Assembly (NCBI GenBank): GCA_031216915.1
Contig: CM062292.1
Coordinates: 74,010,956-74,074,955, forward strand
Length of the DNA: 64,000 nt
Origin: Pictodentalium vernedei
Lineage: Eukaryota > Mollusca > Scaphopoda > Dentaliida > Dentaliidae
Reading direction: 5' to 3'
Made by a program: the position numbers and the translations under genes. How positions within the stretch are numbered: the first letter of the stretch is position 1; each line of letters starts with the position of its first letter. This document shows, piece by piece, positions 21,399 through 32,443 of this stretch. Below the pieces are notes generated by a model. That model ran no database searches. It was not told the origin of the DNA and worked only from the letters and a program-made list of their open reading frames with translations.

Positions 21399-22070
21399 CG
21401 CTTTACCGAACGCAGACGACATCAAAATGTACTATTTTAAATATCTTTTTACACACTAAAAACTAAAGTGTTAAAACTGACACTTTCAAGGTGTTAAACC
21501 CATTCTAACTCTTAGGGTTTGATTTTAACACTCAAAGTGCAATGCTTTAAGCACTTAGACATTACAATCGTCAGACATCTGAAACTTGAATGGATGGCAC
21601 TTCCCATGTGTCTAGCATTGGTGGTTCTTCCAGAATCGATCATAATTTGATTTGCGCTTGGTGGGTACATAATTAAAAGGACACAACGAGAGTTCGAGCC
21701 TGATCCACGTCATCTGCGTTGTTTCCTTTTAAGTGTCGCGACATTACACTTGTCAAGTGGTATTATTGTAACACCTGTCAAGATCTGGGATACCTACACT
21801 TGAACAAAGTGCTAGTTCGGCACTTAGTAAGTGTTAAATACAGCACTTCAAGTGCAGTTTTTAACACTTTAGTTTTTAGCGTGTATTAAATTTTTCAAAA
21901 AATTTCAACAAAACCATATCATGTGACCCCTCATTGAAACTATCTCGACGAGTTCGTTCCAAACAGGGGTATGATATGGTTTTGTTGAAATGTTTTGAAA
22001 AATAATATTTTTTCAGCTGCTGAATGTGCATATTACGCGGGCGGATGTGGCCGATTCGTTCGGTAAAGGG
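21399..22070. mobile_element. piggyBac-like MITE family C, copy 3, with nested element D
   Basis: TTAA at 21395-21398 precedes GCTTTACCGAACGCAGACGA. The right end TTCGTTCGGTAAAGGG is at 22070. The family C interior is split by element D. The right-hand TTAA is shared with the next MITE (22077-22317), so the two elements abut at a single target site. Confidence 0.8.
21452..21883. mobile_element. TA-flanked MITE family D nested in a family C MITE
   Basis: The left end CACACTAAAAACTAAAGTGT mirrors ACACTTTAGTTTTTAGCGTG at the right end. TA flanks both sides (21450-21451, 21884-21885). Subterminal GTGTTAAAA and AAGTGC motifs repeat along its length. The TA target and CACWCTAAAAA start suggest the Tc1/mariner group. 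Non-coding; a single copy here. Confidence 0.8.
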
Positions 22071-22076
22071 TTTTAA

Positions 22077-22317
22077 CCCTTTACCCAACGTAACGGCCAA
22101 AACCGGCCAGCGCTATTCTCAAAAATCGCCAATTAATTTTCAAAATATTTTCATTTTTTGTCTCAAAAACATAGGTTATGACCCCTCGTTGAACGAGCTC
22201 GTCGAGCTCGTTCCAACGAGGGGTCATAACCTATGTTTTTGAGACAAAAAATGAAAAAAATTAGTTATTCAAGAATTTTTTTGCAAGTGTCGTCTGCTTT
22301 TCATGTTAGGTAAAGGG
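22077..22317. mobile_element. piggyBac-like MITE family B, copy 1
   Basis: TTAA at 22073-22076 and 22318-22321. Ends are CCCTTTACCCAACGTAACGG and the complement of GTTAGGTAAAGGG. The central palindrome (about 22155-22255) is near-perfect: GTCTCAAAAACATAGGTTAT, GACCCCTCGTTG and its mirror. Non-coding. Confidence 0.88.
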
Positions 22318-22342
22318 TTAAACTGAACTAGTCGTACTGTAT

Positions 22343-22683
22343 GGAGCGTTGTGGCTCAGTGGTTAAGACATTGCAATTCAAATCGAAAGGTCCACGGTTC
22401 GATCTTCGCCATGGGATATCTGCGTTGTGTCCTTGGACAAGGCTCTTAATCTCGATTGTCCACGTGGGGTACGGTAGCGCCGTGTGCGAAGGCGTACTGC
22501 ACGTCGATGGTGCATTTGTCTTCAACCAATGCTAACCCTGCTTGTGTGGATTTAGTACGTTGGGGAGTCTGTCAGTTACTCGCCGCTGCTTGGTAGTTCT
22601 CTCCGGGTACTCCGGCTTCCTCTTCCCTCAAAACTGTCAGACAGGAGGTGACTCTGGTTATCGAAAGTGTCGTTAAACCCAAA

Positions 22684-22732
<49 letters not shown>

Positions 22733-22733
22733 A
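22343..22733 (+). mobile_element. tRNA-headed SINE, plus strand
   Basis: The head GGAGCGTTGTGGCTCAGTGG carries a box A-like TGGCTCAGTGG, and CCACGGTTCGATCTTCGCC carries a box B-like GGTTCGATC, as in tRNA genes transcribed by RNA polymerase III. The common SINE body follows (GTACTGCACGTCGATGGTGC, CTCTCCGGGTACTCCGGC), then (AAAT)12. Target duplications AGTCGTACTGTAT and AGTTGTAGTGTAT (22330-22342, 22734-22746) agree at 11 of 13. Confidence 0.92.
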
Positions 22734-22746
22734 AGTTGTAGTGTAT

Positions 22747-24340
22747 TGGTGTATCGTGAAACTGTTTATCAGAAAACAAACCAACTGTCCTCTGCTCTCA
22801 AGGCAGCAGTCACATTATGTAAGGAATTTATCACTGCCACTAGAAACTATGGCCTGGAACCAGTCTAGCTTTTCAATAGTTCATCGACTATGCTTAGATT
22901 CACTCGTCTGGAATATTTCAGTTGGGCGGAACAGCGCACCATAGCTTCGATGTTCCGACCAACTGTAAAAAAACAGAGGTCTGAATGTAAAAAATACCAT
23001 AAACATTCCTTTGCTTGGAATCCGTGTAAGAAATCCTTCTCTATCTACACTTGATTTCGCAAAATATTTAATGACTCGCCAATACCATTAGAGATGTTTG
23101 TTTATTAAACAATTATGACTAGAAACTCGTCACGGCAGTAGTTTATCCATTACGCCGAGTTGTCCCACGAATTGCGTAAATATCTTGAGGTTTGCAAGGT
23201 GCATTAAATACTCATTGATTGGAATCACTATAGGTGGAGCAAGAAAGAATATCTGGATAGCTTTGTGAAATGACATCACATGACATCAACGGTAGTTGGA
23301 GCGCAAACTCCACGAAAAGTGGATAAACAAATAGCCTATAATAGCCTGAGAGCTTGTATCACCAGTAATTCAAATGCCTCATTGCTCAGCAGGTATTATA
23401 CTGCATACATCGTGAAAAGTATTATCTCATGGCCGATTTGTAATCAAAGCTTTAAATTCAAACGCGAATCAGAATCGATTCTCGTAAATGAATATCGCAC
23501 AGAAAACAACAAGAACCAACTTTGGTTCGCGCAAAATGTTCATTTGATTCTTGTCGTAGATTCTGAAATTGTTCTTAAAGGACTGGAAAATTCTCCCTAT
23601 CCTTTGCTCCCTCATAGTGAGGTACAACTGTGCCTTCCTTGGCAGTGGTGTCTAGTGAAGGCTTGGCTGCCTAAAGAGGCAGCTTGGCTGCCTAAAGAGG
23701 CAGCCAAGACTTCACTAGAAACCACTGCTTAGGTACTGTAACTACCGACAGCAAGACCACCAAAACCCTGCATGTGGCAACATTGTTCCGTGTGGTCTTA
23801 TAAGACAAGAAACTCACCAAAGGTGGGACTAAACCCTTAAGGGTTTTTTATCTCTGGCAAATATATAAAAACGAGTTTTGATTGATTTTAACGATGGAAA
23901 TTGAAAATTGAAATTGAAACCTTTATTCGCAGTATATCGATTACATTGGAAATACAAAAATTAAAATAAACAAATCATTTAAACTTATTTTCATACACTG
24001 CAAGGAAGCGTCATAGCAAAGTTAACTGTCTTCCTGTCGCTACTTAGAAAAAGCAAAATTTCTCGACAGAAGACCAACGTTTTTTTTTTTTTTTTGGTGG
24101 GGGGGGGGGGGGGATGTTATCTCCTTAATAACATGGAATACGGACCACAACTATTGAGACATTAATGCATAAATTTTGTGCTCGACAAAAACGGCTTGGT
24201 AGGAATTTTCAAGCAAGCATTTGGTTGAAGAACACATGTTTTGTATCGTTTATATGAACCCAAATTGTCGATTTGTTCACGGTGAAGACAGAGAACTGCA
24301 ATGTGTAAAGTCAGATGCGGTTCAAAATGGATCAGGGAGA
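22747..24340. other. Gene-free stretch with one complex hairpin
   Basis: An open stretch of 150 codons (23280-23732) exists, but its last third is a hairpin and the rest resembles no family I know, so I do not call it. Positions 24190-24330 share sequence with 30965-31110 (TTTTCAAGCAAGCATTTG, GTCGATTTGTTCA). A T run followed by a G run lies at 24081-24113. Confidence 0.5.
23641..23728. repeat. Hairpin K with duplicated GGCTGCCT core
   Basis: The arm GGCAGTGGTGTCTAGTGAAG mirrors CTTCACTAGAAACCACTGCT. The middle holds two tandem copies of TTGGCTGCCTAAAGAGGCAG. The GGCAGTGGT-TCTA start and the GGCTGCCT core recall the hairpin in family J (43464, 54176), so this may be a diverged or rearranged J core. 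Confidence 0.65.
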
Positions 24341-24351
24341 GTACTAGACAA

Positions 24352-24718
24352 TTATTTATTTATTGGTGTTTAAGGTCACATACTTATGCACAATGGCTAA
24401 TCGTGACCGTGACAGTTTTACGGGTGGAGGAAGCCGGAGTACTCGGAGAGAACCACCGAGCAACGGCGAGCAACTGTCAGCTCCTCAACATTCTAACTCT
24501 GTTCAAGCTCCGCTCAAGCAGGGTTACAGCAGTTGGAGACATGTGCATCATCGACGTGCAGTACGCCTTAGTACACGGCGTTATCGTGCCCAAATGTAGG
24601 CAATCGGGATAAAGTGCCATGCCCAAAGACACAACGCGGGTCGTCTCGGACGGGGATCGAACTAGGAACCTCTAGCAGAGAAGTCCAACAGTCTACCACT
24701 GAGCCATCGCGCTCCCGT
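24352..24718 (-). mobile_element. tRNA-headed SINE, minus strand
   Basis: On the minus strand the head reads GGGAGCGCGATGGCTCAGTG with box A TGGCTCAGTGG, then TCCTAGTTCGATCCCCGTCC with box B GTTCGATCC. The common body and an ATTT-repeat tail follow. The 11-bp target duplication GTACTAGACAA is exact (24341-24351, 24719-24729). Confidence 0.93.
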
Positions 24719-24758
24719 GTACTAGACAAAAAAGACTTGATTGATATCATATAGTACA

Positions 24759-25146
24759 TCTGTTTATTCATTTATTATTGGGGTTTAACGACACTTTAAC
24801 AGCCAAGGTTATATCGTGTCGGTGACAGTTTTACGGTGGAGGAAGCCGGAGTACCCGGAGAGAACCACCGAGCAACGACGAGCAGCTGCCAACTCCCCAA
24901 CATCGTAACTCCGCACTGCAGCACAGACAGGGTTAGATTGGTGAAGACATGCGCATCATCGACGTACATGGCGTTATCATGCCCCCATTTGGACAATTGG
25001 GATTAAGTGCCTTGTCCGAGGAAACAACGCGGAAGTCCGAATCAATAGCTCAGACGGTCACCCATCTAAGGACTAACCGGGCTCGACGTTACTTTACTTC
25101 GGTGATCTGACGAGAACCGGCTACCGCAACGCCACCGCGCCCCCTG
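24759..25146 (-). mobile_element. 5S-rRNA-headed SINE, minus strand
   Basis: The minus strand has GGTTCTCGTCAGATCACCGA, AGTAAAGTAACGTCGAGC and GGTTAGTCCTTAGATGGGTG at the head, matching 5S rRNA. The shared body and tail follow. Flanking copies TATCATATAGTACA and TATCATGTAGTATA (24745-24758, 25147-25160) form a 14-bp target duplication with two differences. It lies 40 bases from the tRNA-headed SINE, in the same orientation. Confidence 0.92.
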
Positions 25147-25196
25147 TATCATGTAGTATAACATTCCATGATGTTCGGAATCGTAGAGTGGCATAT

Positions 25197-25264
25197 CGTC
25201 TCCTGAGTTCCAATGTGTTCTGTGTGCCAACTGGCACATAGAACACATTGGAACTCAGGGGACG
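25197..25264. mobile_element. Hairpin element family A, 68 bp
   Basis: Starts CGTCTCCTGAGTTCC and ends CTCAGGGGACG at 25264. Arms meet at GTGCCAACTGGCAC. The flanks are ATAT and ATGA, so the 4-bp target duplication is only partly preserved. Confidence 0.85.
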
Positions 25265-26346
25265 ATGAATAAGTTAGAAACAAGGCTTCCATCTTATAAT
25301 AATGAAGCCAGGCTCAGCGGCCGAGATCTCCTTTAGAAAAGGTTTCGGGCTCCGGGTACTGGTTAACGCACCTCGGTATAGCTGCACTTAATTGCTGCCC
25401 GAGTACATGATGGAGCAGAAGTTAACCGAAGCAAGAGAAAGTAAGTGAGCAGGACTTGACATTGACCATGGTATGAAATCAAGTCACATGGGTCTCGCTA
25501 CAGTTATTCAGGTGAAAATGCCGGCTTTTCAAGAAATGTTCAGCTTCTGATTAACACGGCATAGGATATTTCGCATTTAAATTACCTCCCCTATTCACAA
25601 TACTCACAATGTATATAGTTTCTGGAAGCTCTGAATATGGCCCTTTCTGGAAACAACTGTACACAACAAAAATCTTACAATATCACTCAAATACACTCAG
25701 CCGAATGACACAGTTGATGACTAAAAAAATGGCTCAAAATGGTCAAAATTTTCTCATTTTGGGGATAAATCTGCAATTTTCGTGCATCGATAGTGATAAA
25801 ACCGTGTTATAGGAATTCCTCATTCCTCCACTGAGGATTTTACAGCATAACATGATCATTCTGACAAATAAAAAACATATGGGTTTCTTATTCATTTTTT
25901 TCAGAAGGCTTTCTCAAAGCAAATTTACACAAAAATTGTCCCATTTGTAAACTGCAAATTGTCAGGTCCCAAACAGGTCTGGGTTTGTCATTTAACACTT
26001 CCATGTGACCTTGACCCCCAACTGAAATGCACTTGACAATACACAGTTTGAATCAAGACCATCAACAGATTATTTTGTCATATCACCATTAAAGAGAATT
26101 GTTTACTAAATCCACACCATCATAAACTAAAACTATAGCTCAAAATAGTCATTTGGCTGAGGATATCCAATAACCTCGGAAATGATCTTTTAATAGGAAA
26201 CGAGACCTTGGTTGCACGAAGAAGGGTATGAGGATCCAGAGCGAACGAATAACACTTTAGTTCCATAACCGAACAGAACTGAAGGGGGAGCGTTAGTGCG
26301 TTAAAGAAAAGCTACGGTTTGTATTATTATTTTTTCCCGCCTTTGA
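25265..26346. other. Gene-free spacer
   Basis: No coding region, RNA gene or repeat family could be supported. The sequence is plain AT-rich DNA with short imperfect repeats. Confidence 0.5.
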
Positions 26347-26588
26347 CCCTTTTCCTAACGAATCGGCCGCATCCGACCGCGTAATTTACAAATGAAGCTG
26401 TCGAAAAAAAATACATTTTTCAAAAACTTTCAACAAAACTAAATCATGTGACCCCTCATTGGAACGAGCTCAACGAGCTCGTTTCAATGAGGGGTCACAT
26501 GATGTGGTTTTATTGAAATTTGTTTAAACATTTTAAAAATCAATAATTAAAATAATAAATTTTGATATCGTCTGCGTTGAGTAAAGGG
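26347..26588. mobile_element. piggyBac-like MITE family C, copy 4 (reversed)
   Basis: The left end CCCTTTTCCTAACGAATCGG follows TTGA (a changed TTAA, 26343-26346). The right end GCGTTGAGTAAAGGG is followed by TTAA (26589-26592). The central hairpin has GACCCCTCATTGGAACGAGC and CTCGTTTCAATGAGGGGTC. Non-coding. Confidence 0.85.
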
Positions 26589-26988
26589 TTAATCCTCCTG
26601 TTTTCCCCATTCAGTTAGCACAGTCTGGACAGTTTCTGAAGTTACAACGAACATTCTCAGAATATGTTCTGAGAGATAGATAGGTCCTTAATTTTTGGGG
26701 GGAATTGTGACCCAGTTAAGTTCTGTCTGGCATTCCACAATCTTGGGGTCATATGGAGAGGTAGATCTGTTGAAAACTTTGTCCTCTGTTTTGAAAGTTG
26801 CAATTTACCTGCCTGCCTGGTTATCGTGCCTGTTATATTTACATATTGCTGAAACGTATTCTTAAATGATATAGGTAATCTGTTATTATGCCAGTCGTGC
26901 ATAAACTGAAGAATTTAGAGTTTGTAAAGGTCATCAAGGGACTTAAAAAGATATTGGTTACACTCACAAGAGTATAAGGTTCATTCCC

Positions 26989-27613
26989 ACTAGACCAATT
27001 CCCTTTAGACCAATTCTCCTTCGACCAACTGATGTTTCTACTTTTAAAATAATTCTATATCAATAATTTGATATATTTATAAATATTTATAAATGTATTT
27101 AATGTTATTAATATTCAAGTCTGAAAATAAGCAGTCTGTCATTTGCAGAATGAGGTGCCCAGAGGGGGAATTTGCTGATGCTATCCCATAGAGTGGGCCA
27201 GTTTATCCTCTGGGTACCTCTTTCTGTTTATGTTGGAGACTTAAATTTTCCCACTAGATTTAGATTTTTTTATTCAGATTGAGGTTCACAGAGGGTAAAT
27301 TTAGTGATCTTCGCTGCTGTGCAGGGTAGCATCACAAAATTCACCCTCTGTAGATCTCATTTTTTCAGATGATAGTCTTCTTATTTTCTGGCTTGTTGAT
27401 ATTTTATAAACTGAAATGTTATAAACCTACATTTTTTATATGTTATGCGTATAAATAATTTTCTTATCAAATAAAGTGCTTATCAGTAAATAAATGTTTT
27501 CTTACTTATCCTTAATCAACCCTTAATCAATAACAGTATGTAGTTGGTCTAAGGGGAATTGGTCTTTTGGGAATTGGCCTAAAGGGAATTGGTCTAAAGG
27601 GAATTGGTCAAGT
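26989..27613. mobile_element. Element T with repeated GGGAATTGGTC termini
   Basis: The left end CACTAGACCAATTCCCTTTA and the following AGACCAATTCTCC are inverted against the right-hand series GGAATTGGTC, GGGAATTGGCC, AAGGGAATTGGTCTAAAGGG, AATTGGTCAAGTGG. The termini thus consist of two to four copies of a short unit. Inside are two further imperfect inverted repeats around AGAGGGTGAATTTTG-like words. No coding region. Family unknown to me. Confidence 0.7.
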
Positions 27614-28196
27614 GGAAAGATACCGAGTATAAGAGTGTTCTCATAGTCTCAGTTATTTAAAAACAGAAAACTGATTCTCGCAGCAGTTGTTCGCGAGAAT
27701 CAAAAACGATTCTCGTGAATCGGGACAGATTTTAAACCCTTCTATTGTATCGCGATATAACTGTATCGCTGCCCTCCTATCCAAAATTATTACCACTTTA
27801 GCGGGCGTTCCTTAGGCCATTATCGCTAATTTCTTGGGCATGAAAACGTGATCAATGTCATCACGTGACATACCGGGTCGCTAATTGTATCTCCTTTCCA
27901 TTAGCGCCAGGCGGCCCGACACGTCACGTGACTTAATTACATCACGTTCCGAATCTTCTGTTTCCGCTTTGTAAGTTCGGATGCAGCGCGAGAAAAACAA
28001 ACCACACATCTACTATCTTGGTGATTGGTTTAAACCTATATCGGAACACGAGGAGCCAAATAATGATACAGGTCACTCCGATGCTGGATTCTTTGCATCA
28101 GTTATTTCATACTTGGTTCTTAAAAAACATTGAAAAGTAAATGCCGACATATTCAAAGTTCAAACTCTTAACTCTATTGTTCATTTTCTATTCACA
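27614..28196. other. Gene-free spacer
   Basis: Short CACGTGA palindromes (near 27860 and 27925) and GAGAATC/GATTCTC words occur, but no gene or known element. Confidence 0.5.
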
Positions 28197-28200
28197 TTAA

Positions 28201-28444
28201 CCCTTTACCTAACCTGAAAAGCAGACGACACTTGCAAAAATAATTCTTGAATAACTAATTTTTTTCATTTTTTTTCTCAAAAACATAGGTTATGACCCCT
28301 CGTTGGAACGAGCTCGACGAGCTCGTTCCAACGAGGGGTCATAACCTATGTTTTTAAGACAAAAAATGAAAAAAATAATGAAAATTAATTGGTGATTTTT
28401 GAGAATAGCGCTGGCCGGTTTTGGCCGTTACGTTAGGTAAAGGG
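28201..28444. mobile_element. piggyBac-like MITE family B, copy 2
   Basis: TTAA at 28197-28200 and 28445-28448. Ends CCCTTTACCTAACCTGAAAA and the complement of GTTAGGTAAAGGG. The central palindrome includes CATAGGTTATGACCCCTCGT and the GAGCTCGACGAGCTC core. Orientation is opposite to copy 1. Confidence 0.9.
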
Positions 28445-28757
28445 TTAAAAGGTCAGGATATTTCTTGATTAAAGGACAAGTGCGTTGAATTATTCTCGGA
28501 TTTAATTAAACTGTTGACTTGGAGTTATTTTGAGGTTACTTGAATGTCTTCCCATATTAGTGGTAATAATAGTAATAACATGCCTTTGTTGGGCATTACG
28601 GTTCTATTAGTGGCCCTCCCTCATTAAAAGCTCTCTGTCTTACTAGCGGACCTCGACTTCGTCTCGGGCCGCTTATAAGACGTCGGGCTGTTTATCATTT
28701 CTGTTGGGTCGTTAATGAACCGTAATTCCCTTGAAAATCATGTTATTGTTATATTAA

Positions 28758-28991
28758 CCCTTTGAACCCGAGCGGCCGCTTTTCCGGCGGCCAGGGATAT
28801 GATACGACATGACGTCATTAAATTGGATGGCTCTTCAGTAAATGTGTGGGGTAGAGCAATCAATAGTTTCAACGTGCAGCCCTGAGGCTTCACGCTGGAA
28901 ATATTGACCGATCTACCACAAACAATGAATATGGACTCTTCTAATTGCTGTTATTGGACTGGCATGGATGATACCACTAGAGTACAAAGGG
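28758..28991. mobile_element. TTAA-flanked MITE family L, copy 2
   Basis: TTAA at 28754-28757 and 28992-28995. Ends CCCTTTGAACCCGAGCGGCC and the complement of AGTACAAAGGG. It is the reverse complement of 1416-1646, sharing AAGCGGCCGC, GACTCTTCTAATTGCTG and CGTGCAGCC. The hairpin arms have diverged (GGGTAGAGCAATCAATAG against CCGATCTACC). Confidence 0.82.
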
Positions 28992-28995
28992 TTAA

Positions 28996-29383
28996 TAAAA
29001 CACGGGTTTATCGAATTTAGTCTTATTCGTCAATGCATTACAATGTCAACGTTGTTTTCTCCCACCACCAGTCTACTGCGATACTCGTAACCCGGGTGAG
29101 ACACCTGGGTTAGATAGATCTTACTTACCCACCTCACTTGGCCATCGCCATTTGAATATTCAATAATCACCACACCATTTCATCATCGTATGCATTTGTT
29201 AAACAAACAGGTGTCTGCTTCTTTTCAATTCACACAACTGAGCATCCCACCACGTCCCCACTCGAAGATGATGGAGATCAATAATTTAAAAAATTACTTC
29301 ATCGGAATGTCAGCTGTTTCAACTCGTTTGAGTATGTTAACCCATCGCTACCGTGAGCTACTGTTATATACAGGTGCGTAGCT
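28996..29383. other. Gene-free spacer
   Basis: Nothing beyond an open stretch of 63 codons without family resemblance. Confidence 0.5.
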
Positions 29384-29395
29384 AGGATTTCCCAT

Positions 29396-29810
29396 GGTAG
29401 CGCGATGGCGTTGCGGTAACCGGTTCTCGTCAGATCACCGAAGTTAAGCAACGTCGAGCATGGTTAGTCCTTGGATGGGTGACCGTCTGAGCGATCGATT
29501 CGGACTCCGGCGTTGTGTCCGTGGGCAAAGCACTTAACCCCGATTGTCCGCCTGGGGGCACGATGACGCCGTGTACTAAGGCATACTGCACGTAGATGGT
29601 GCGCATGTCTTCAATCAATCTAATCCTGCCTGTGCTGCAGTGCGGAGTTACGATTTTGGGGAGCTGGCAGCTGCTCATCGTTGCCCTGTGGTTCTCTCCG
29701 GGTACTCCGGCTTCCTCCACCCGTAAAACTGCCACGGTCATGAGTAGTCATTGTGCACAACTATGTGATCTTAAACACCAATAAATAAATAAATAAATAA
29801 ATAAATATAT
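29396..29810 (+). mobile_element. 5S-rRNA-headed SINE, best-preserved copy
   Basis: From 29422 it reads GGTTCTCGTCAGATCACCGA, AGTTAAGCAACGTCGAGCAT, GGTTAGTCCTTGGATGGGTG, ACCGTCTGAG. This follows the 3' two thirds of 5S rRNA, including the internal control region used by TFIIIA and RNA polymerase III. The body with GTACTGCACGTAGATGGTGC and CTCTCCGGGTACTCCGGC follows, then a (AAAT)n tail. Target duplications AGGATTTCCCAT (29384-29395) and AGGATTTCCTAT (29811-29822) differ by one base. Confidence 0.95.
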
Positions 29811-29822
29811 AGGATTTCCTAT

Positions 29823-30381
29823 TGAGGATGGGGTATCATTTTTGAGGGTGGCAGATCAATATATGCCGCAGGCATATCCGAGGGCAGTAGGCGTGAGGTT
29901 CGGAAGTGTAAGGGAGGGTGTATCTCCCTCTCAGTGGTGGAGGTTCGGCGGCCTCCTCGGAGAAAATTTAGAAAATTCAATGCCCTTAGAGTGAATCTGG
30001 GGCTCTTTGGAGCTTTAATTTGAACATTTTTCAGGAGGTCAGGTTGGCCCATTATTCACACACATATCATGAAATTCATGGAAATGAAAACCAGTCTCAA
30101 TATCACAGGTAGGTAGGTAGGTAGGCAGACAAAGAGACACCCAGGCTGGTAGGTACTACTTTGCAGAAAAGTAAATGTTTTGCCGCCTAAGACGCACCTT
30201 TGTCGCAGAGTAAGTAACGTTGTTATTAACCCAATCACTGGTTATACTACATAATACTGAGCGGTACCAGCAACTTACTACACATACAATTATTGACGTC
30301 GAAACTGATTTTTTTGCCACCATCAACATAATTTCGTAAGACATAAATCATTTAATTTTTATTAAAAAAAAAAAAAATAAA
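29823..30381. other. Gene-free spacer with GTAG repeat
   Basis: A short (GTAG)n run lies at 30108-30126, and an A-rich run from about 30361 leads into the next MITE. No gene. Confidence 0.5.
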
Positions 30382-30694
30382 AAAAATAATGAAAATTAAT
30401 TGGCGATTTTTGAGAATTGCGCTGGCCGGTTTTGGCCGTTACGTTGGGTAACCCTTTACCCAACGTAACGGCCAAAACCGGCCAGCGCGATTCTCAAAAA
30501 TCGCCAATTAATTTTCATTATTTTTTTCATTTTTTGTCTCAAAAACATAGGTTATGACCCCTCGTTGGAACGAGCTCGTCGAGCTCGTTCCAATGAGGGG
30601 TCATAACCTATGTTTTTGAGACAAAAAATGAAAAAAATAGTTATTCAAGAATTTTTTTTGCACGTGTCGTCTGCTTTTCATGTTAGGTAAAGGG
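30382..30694. mobile_element. piggyBac-like MITE family B, copy 3, joined to an inverted half copy
   Basis: A complete family B element occupies 30452-30694 (right TTAA at 30695-30698). It is preceded at 30382-30449 by the matching end in opposite orientation (TTGGCGATTTTTGAG, CGTTACGTTGGGTAA). The junction GTTGGGTAACCCTTTACCCAAC is a head-to-head meeting of two identical termini with the TTAA reduced to TAA. The full element has the usual central palindrome. Confidence 0.88.
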
Positions 30695-30698
30695 TTAA

Positions 30699-31295
30699 GT
30701 TTGTATTGCTTATAAAAAGAGAGCATGCGGCAGCCAAAATGGCCATGCGAGTGGGCCTCAGAAACAAATTCTTAACTTTCTTAGGCCTAAAGTAACTTTT
30801 TCACAGGCGAATAAATAAATACGGAATGTGCAACAGATGCGGCCACGTCCATGTGCATTGTTTGAAATCCCAAATCCCCAGCTTATTAACATTATCGCCA
30901 GCTTGAAGCCATCAGATTCTGTTTTCGACAGCTTTACGCCACTTCGTTGGCTATTTGTGCTTAATAAAGACGGCCGACAGAAATTTTCAAGCAAGCATTT
31001 GAAGAATATTATGTTTTGCATCGTTTATATCAACCCAAGTGGTCGATTTGTTCATAGTGAATCCAAAGAACTACAATTTGTTAGGTCACATGCGGTTAAA
31101 AAAGGAGCACACGTGCACAAAAAGGATCACATATCCGTATGTAAAGGATAACGTTGTGGTTAAAATTAAATACCATGCGAAAAAAATGTGCAAACATGGT
31201 TCGCGTCTATTCCTCGCTCTACTAAAGGCATTCATTTTATCTCCCTCCTGCTCGGTTGAAAAAGAGATATTGTGATCTCTATTGAATAGTCTCTG
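30699..31295. other. Gene-free stretch with an unassigned open frame
   Basis: An open stretch of 107 codons (30828-31151, plus) starts MQQMRPRPCALFEI and contains KFSSKHLKNIMFCIVYINPS. The part from 30965 is also found at 24190-24330, but there the same frame has a stop, so the similarity looks like a dispersed non-coding repeat. No gene is called. Confidence 0.45.
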
Positions 31296-31299
31296 TTAA

Positions 31300-31548
31300 C
31301 CCTTTACCCAACGTAACCGCCAAAACCGGCCAACGCTATTTACAAAAAATCACCATTCAATTTTCATTATTTTTTATTTTTTGTCTCAAAAACATAGCTT
31401 ATGACCGCTCATTCGAACGAGCTCGATGAGCTCGTTCCAATGAGGGGACTTAAGCTATGTTTTTGAGACAAAAAATGAAAATATTTAGTTATTCAAGAAT
31501 TTAGTTTGCAGGTGTCGTCTACTTTTCGTGTTAGGTACATGTAAATGG
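31300..31548. mobile_element. piggyBac-like MITE family B, copy 4
   Basis: TTAA at 31296-31299 and 31549-31552. Ends CCCTTTACCCAACGTAACCG and GTTAGGTACATGTAAATGG, the latter with a small insertion. The central palindrome is more diverged than in other copies (ACATAGCTTATGACCGCTCA against GAGGGGACTTAAGCTATGT). Confidence 0.85.
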
Positions 31549-31552
31549 TTAA

Positions 31553-32439
31553 CTCCCTAACTTGTGTTATATACCCTGTCTGTATGGTAGAATTCCATAT
31601 ATTATGGAACATCAGTTCACACCATTGGTTGCCATGGACACGCACTAACTAACTAAGATAACAGAGTTTCATCAAGTCTATTCTGTCCTTGGTTCTCATG
31701 CACTCAAACTCACCCCTGATTGTTTCCATCGCTGTGGCATTACTCGACCCACTTATCCATCGGCCCGGATTATTCTGCAGAGTTTTTAAACTCACACACG
31801 CTTGCTTCTAGTGCTGCGACATTGCTCGACCTTGTCATTCATCGGTCTGCATCGTTTTGCAGGGTTTCCAAGCTCTTTAAAACCGTTTGGTTTAGATGTA
31901 TCACTTCCCTATCCTGGGTTCTACCTGGTGCACCTACCATTTCCCAAATGAATTTCCAACAAAAATTTTATTGAAGTTGTTGATTCTTAATAGTCCAGCA
32001 GCCAAATACCAATTTTTGACCGATGACTGTTTTGGCGAATACAGTTTTTTTCATCGGTAGTTTTGTATAGTATAGACCTTCCCCTTCAAGATGAGACCGG
32101 CTGCGTCGTCACCAGCCTTGGGGAAATTTAAATATTGCCGCTCAGAAAACAAGGCCGCCAAACCCGCGAAAATTTACTCAAATGAGACATGAGAAAATAC
32201 TGCGTTATATTATCAGTTATGATTCTTATAACAGTAAAGGCTATCTTCGACTATCTATACAAGGCCGAGGTTATCTACTAAGTACCTGCATAAAGAGCGT
32301 TTCGCAGTTCAAACGTTTTTCGTGTTAAGTGCTTAAAATACTGTCCACGGCTGTAAGCATTCAGTGACATCTGATCACTCAGCATGTGCGTACGTATGCG
32401 TTGATCGTCCTATATTCTCGACCTGCTTTTTCTTACATT
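31553..32439. other. Gene-free spacer
   Basis: A weak internal duplication (GCATTACTCGACC... and GACATTGCTCGACC..., with GTCATTCATCGG against TTATCCATCGG) lies at about 31735-31875. No gene is supported. Confidence 0.45.
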
Positions 32440-32443
32440 TTAT

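Noticed and set aside
23280-23732. 150-codon open stretch as a gene
   Set aside because: The last third is a DNA hairpin and duplicated core, and the rest resembles no protein family; long chance frames are expected in 64 kb.
29396-29500. A genuine 5S rRNA gene
   Set aside because: Only part of 5S is present, it runs directly into a SINE body and tail, and target duplications flank the whole unit.
30828-31151. 107-codon open stretch as a gene
   Set aside because: A related stretch at 24190-24330 is not open in the same frame, so the shared sequence is a non-coding repeat.
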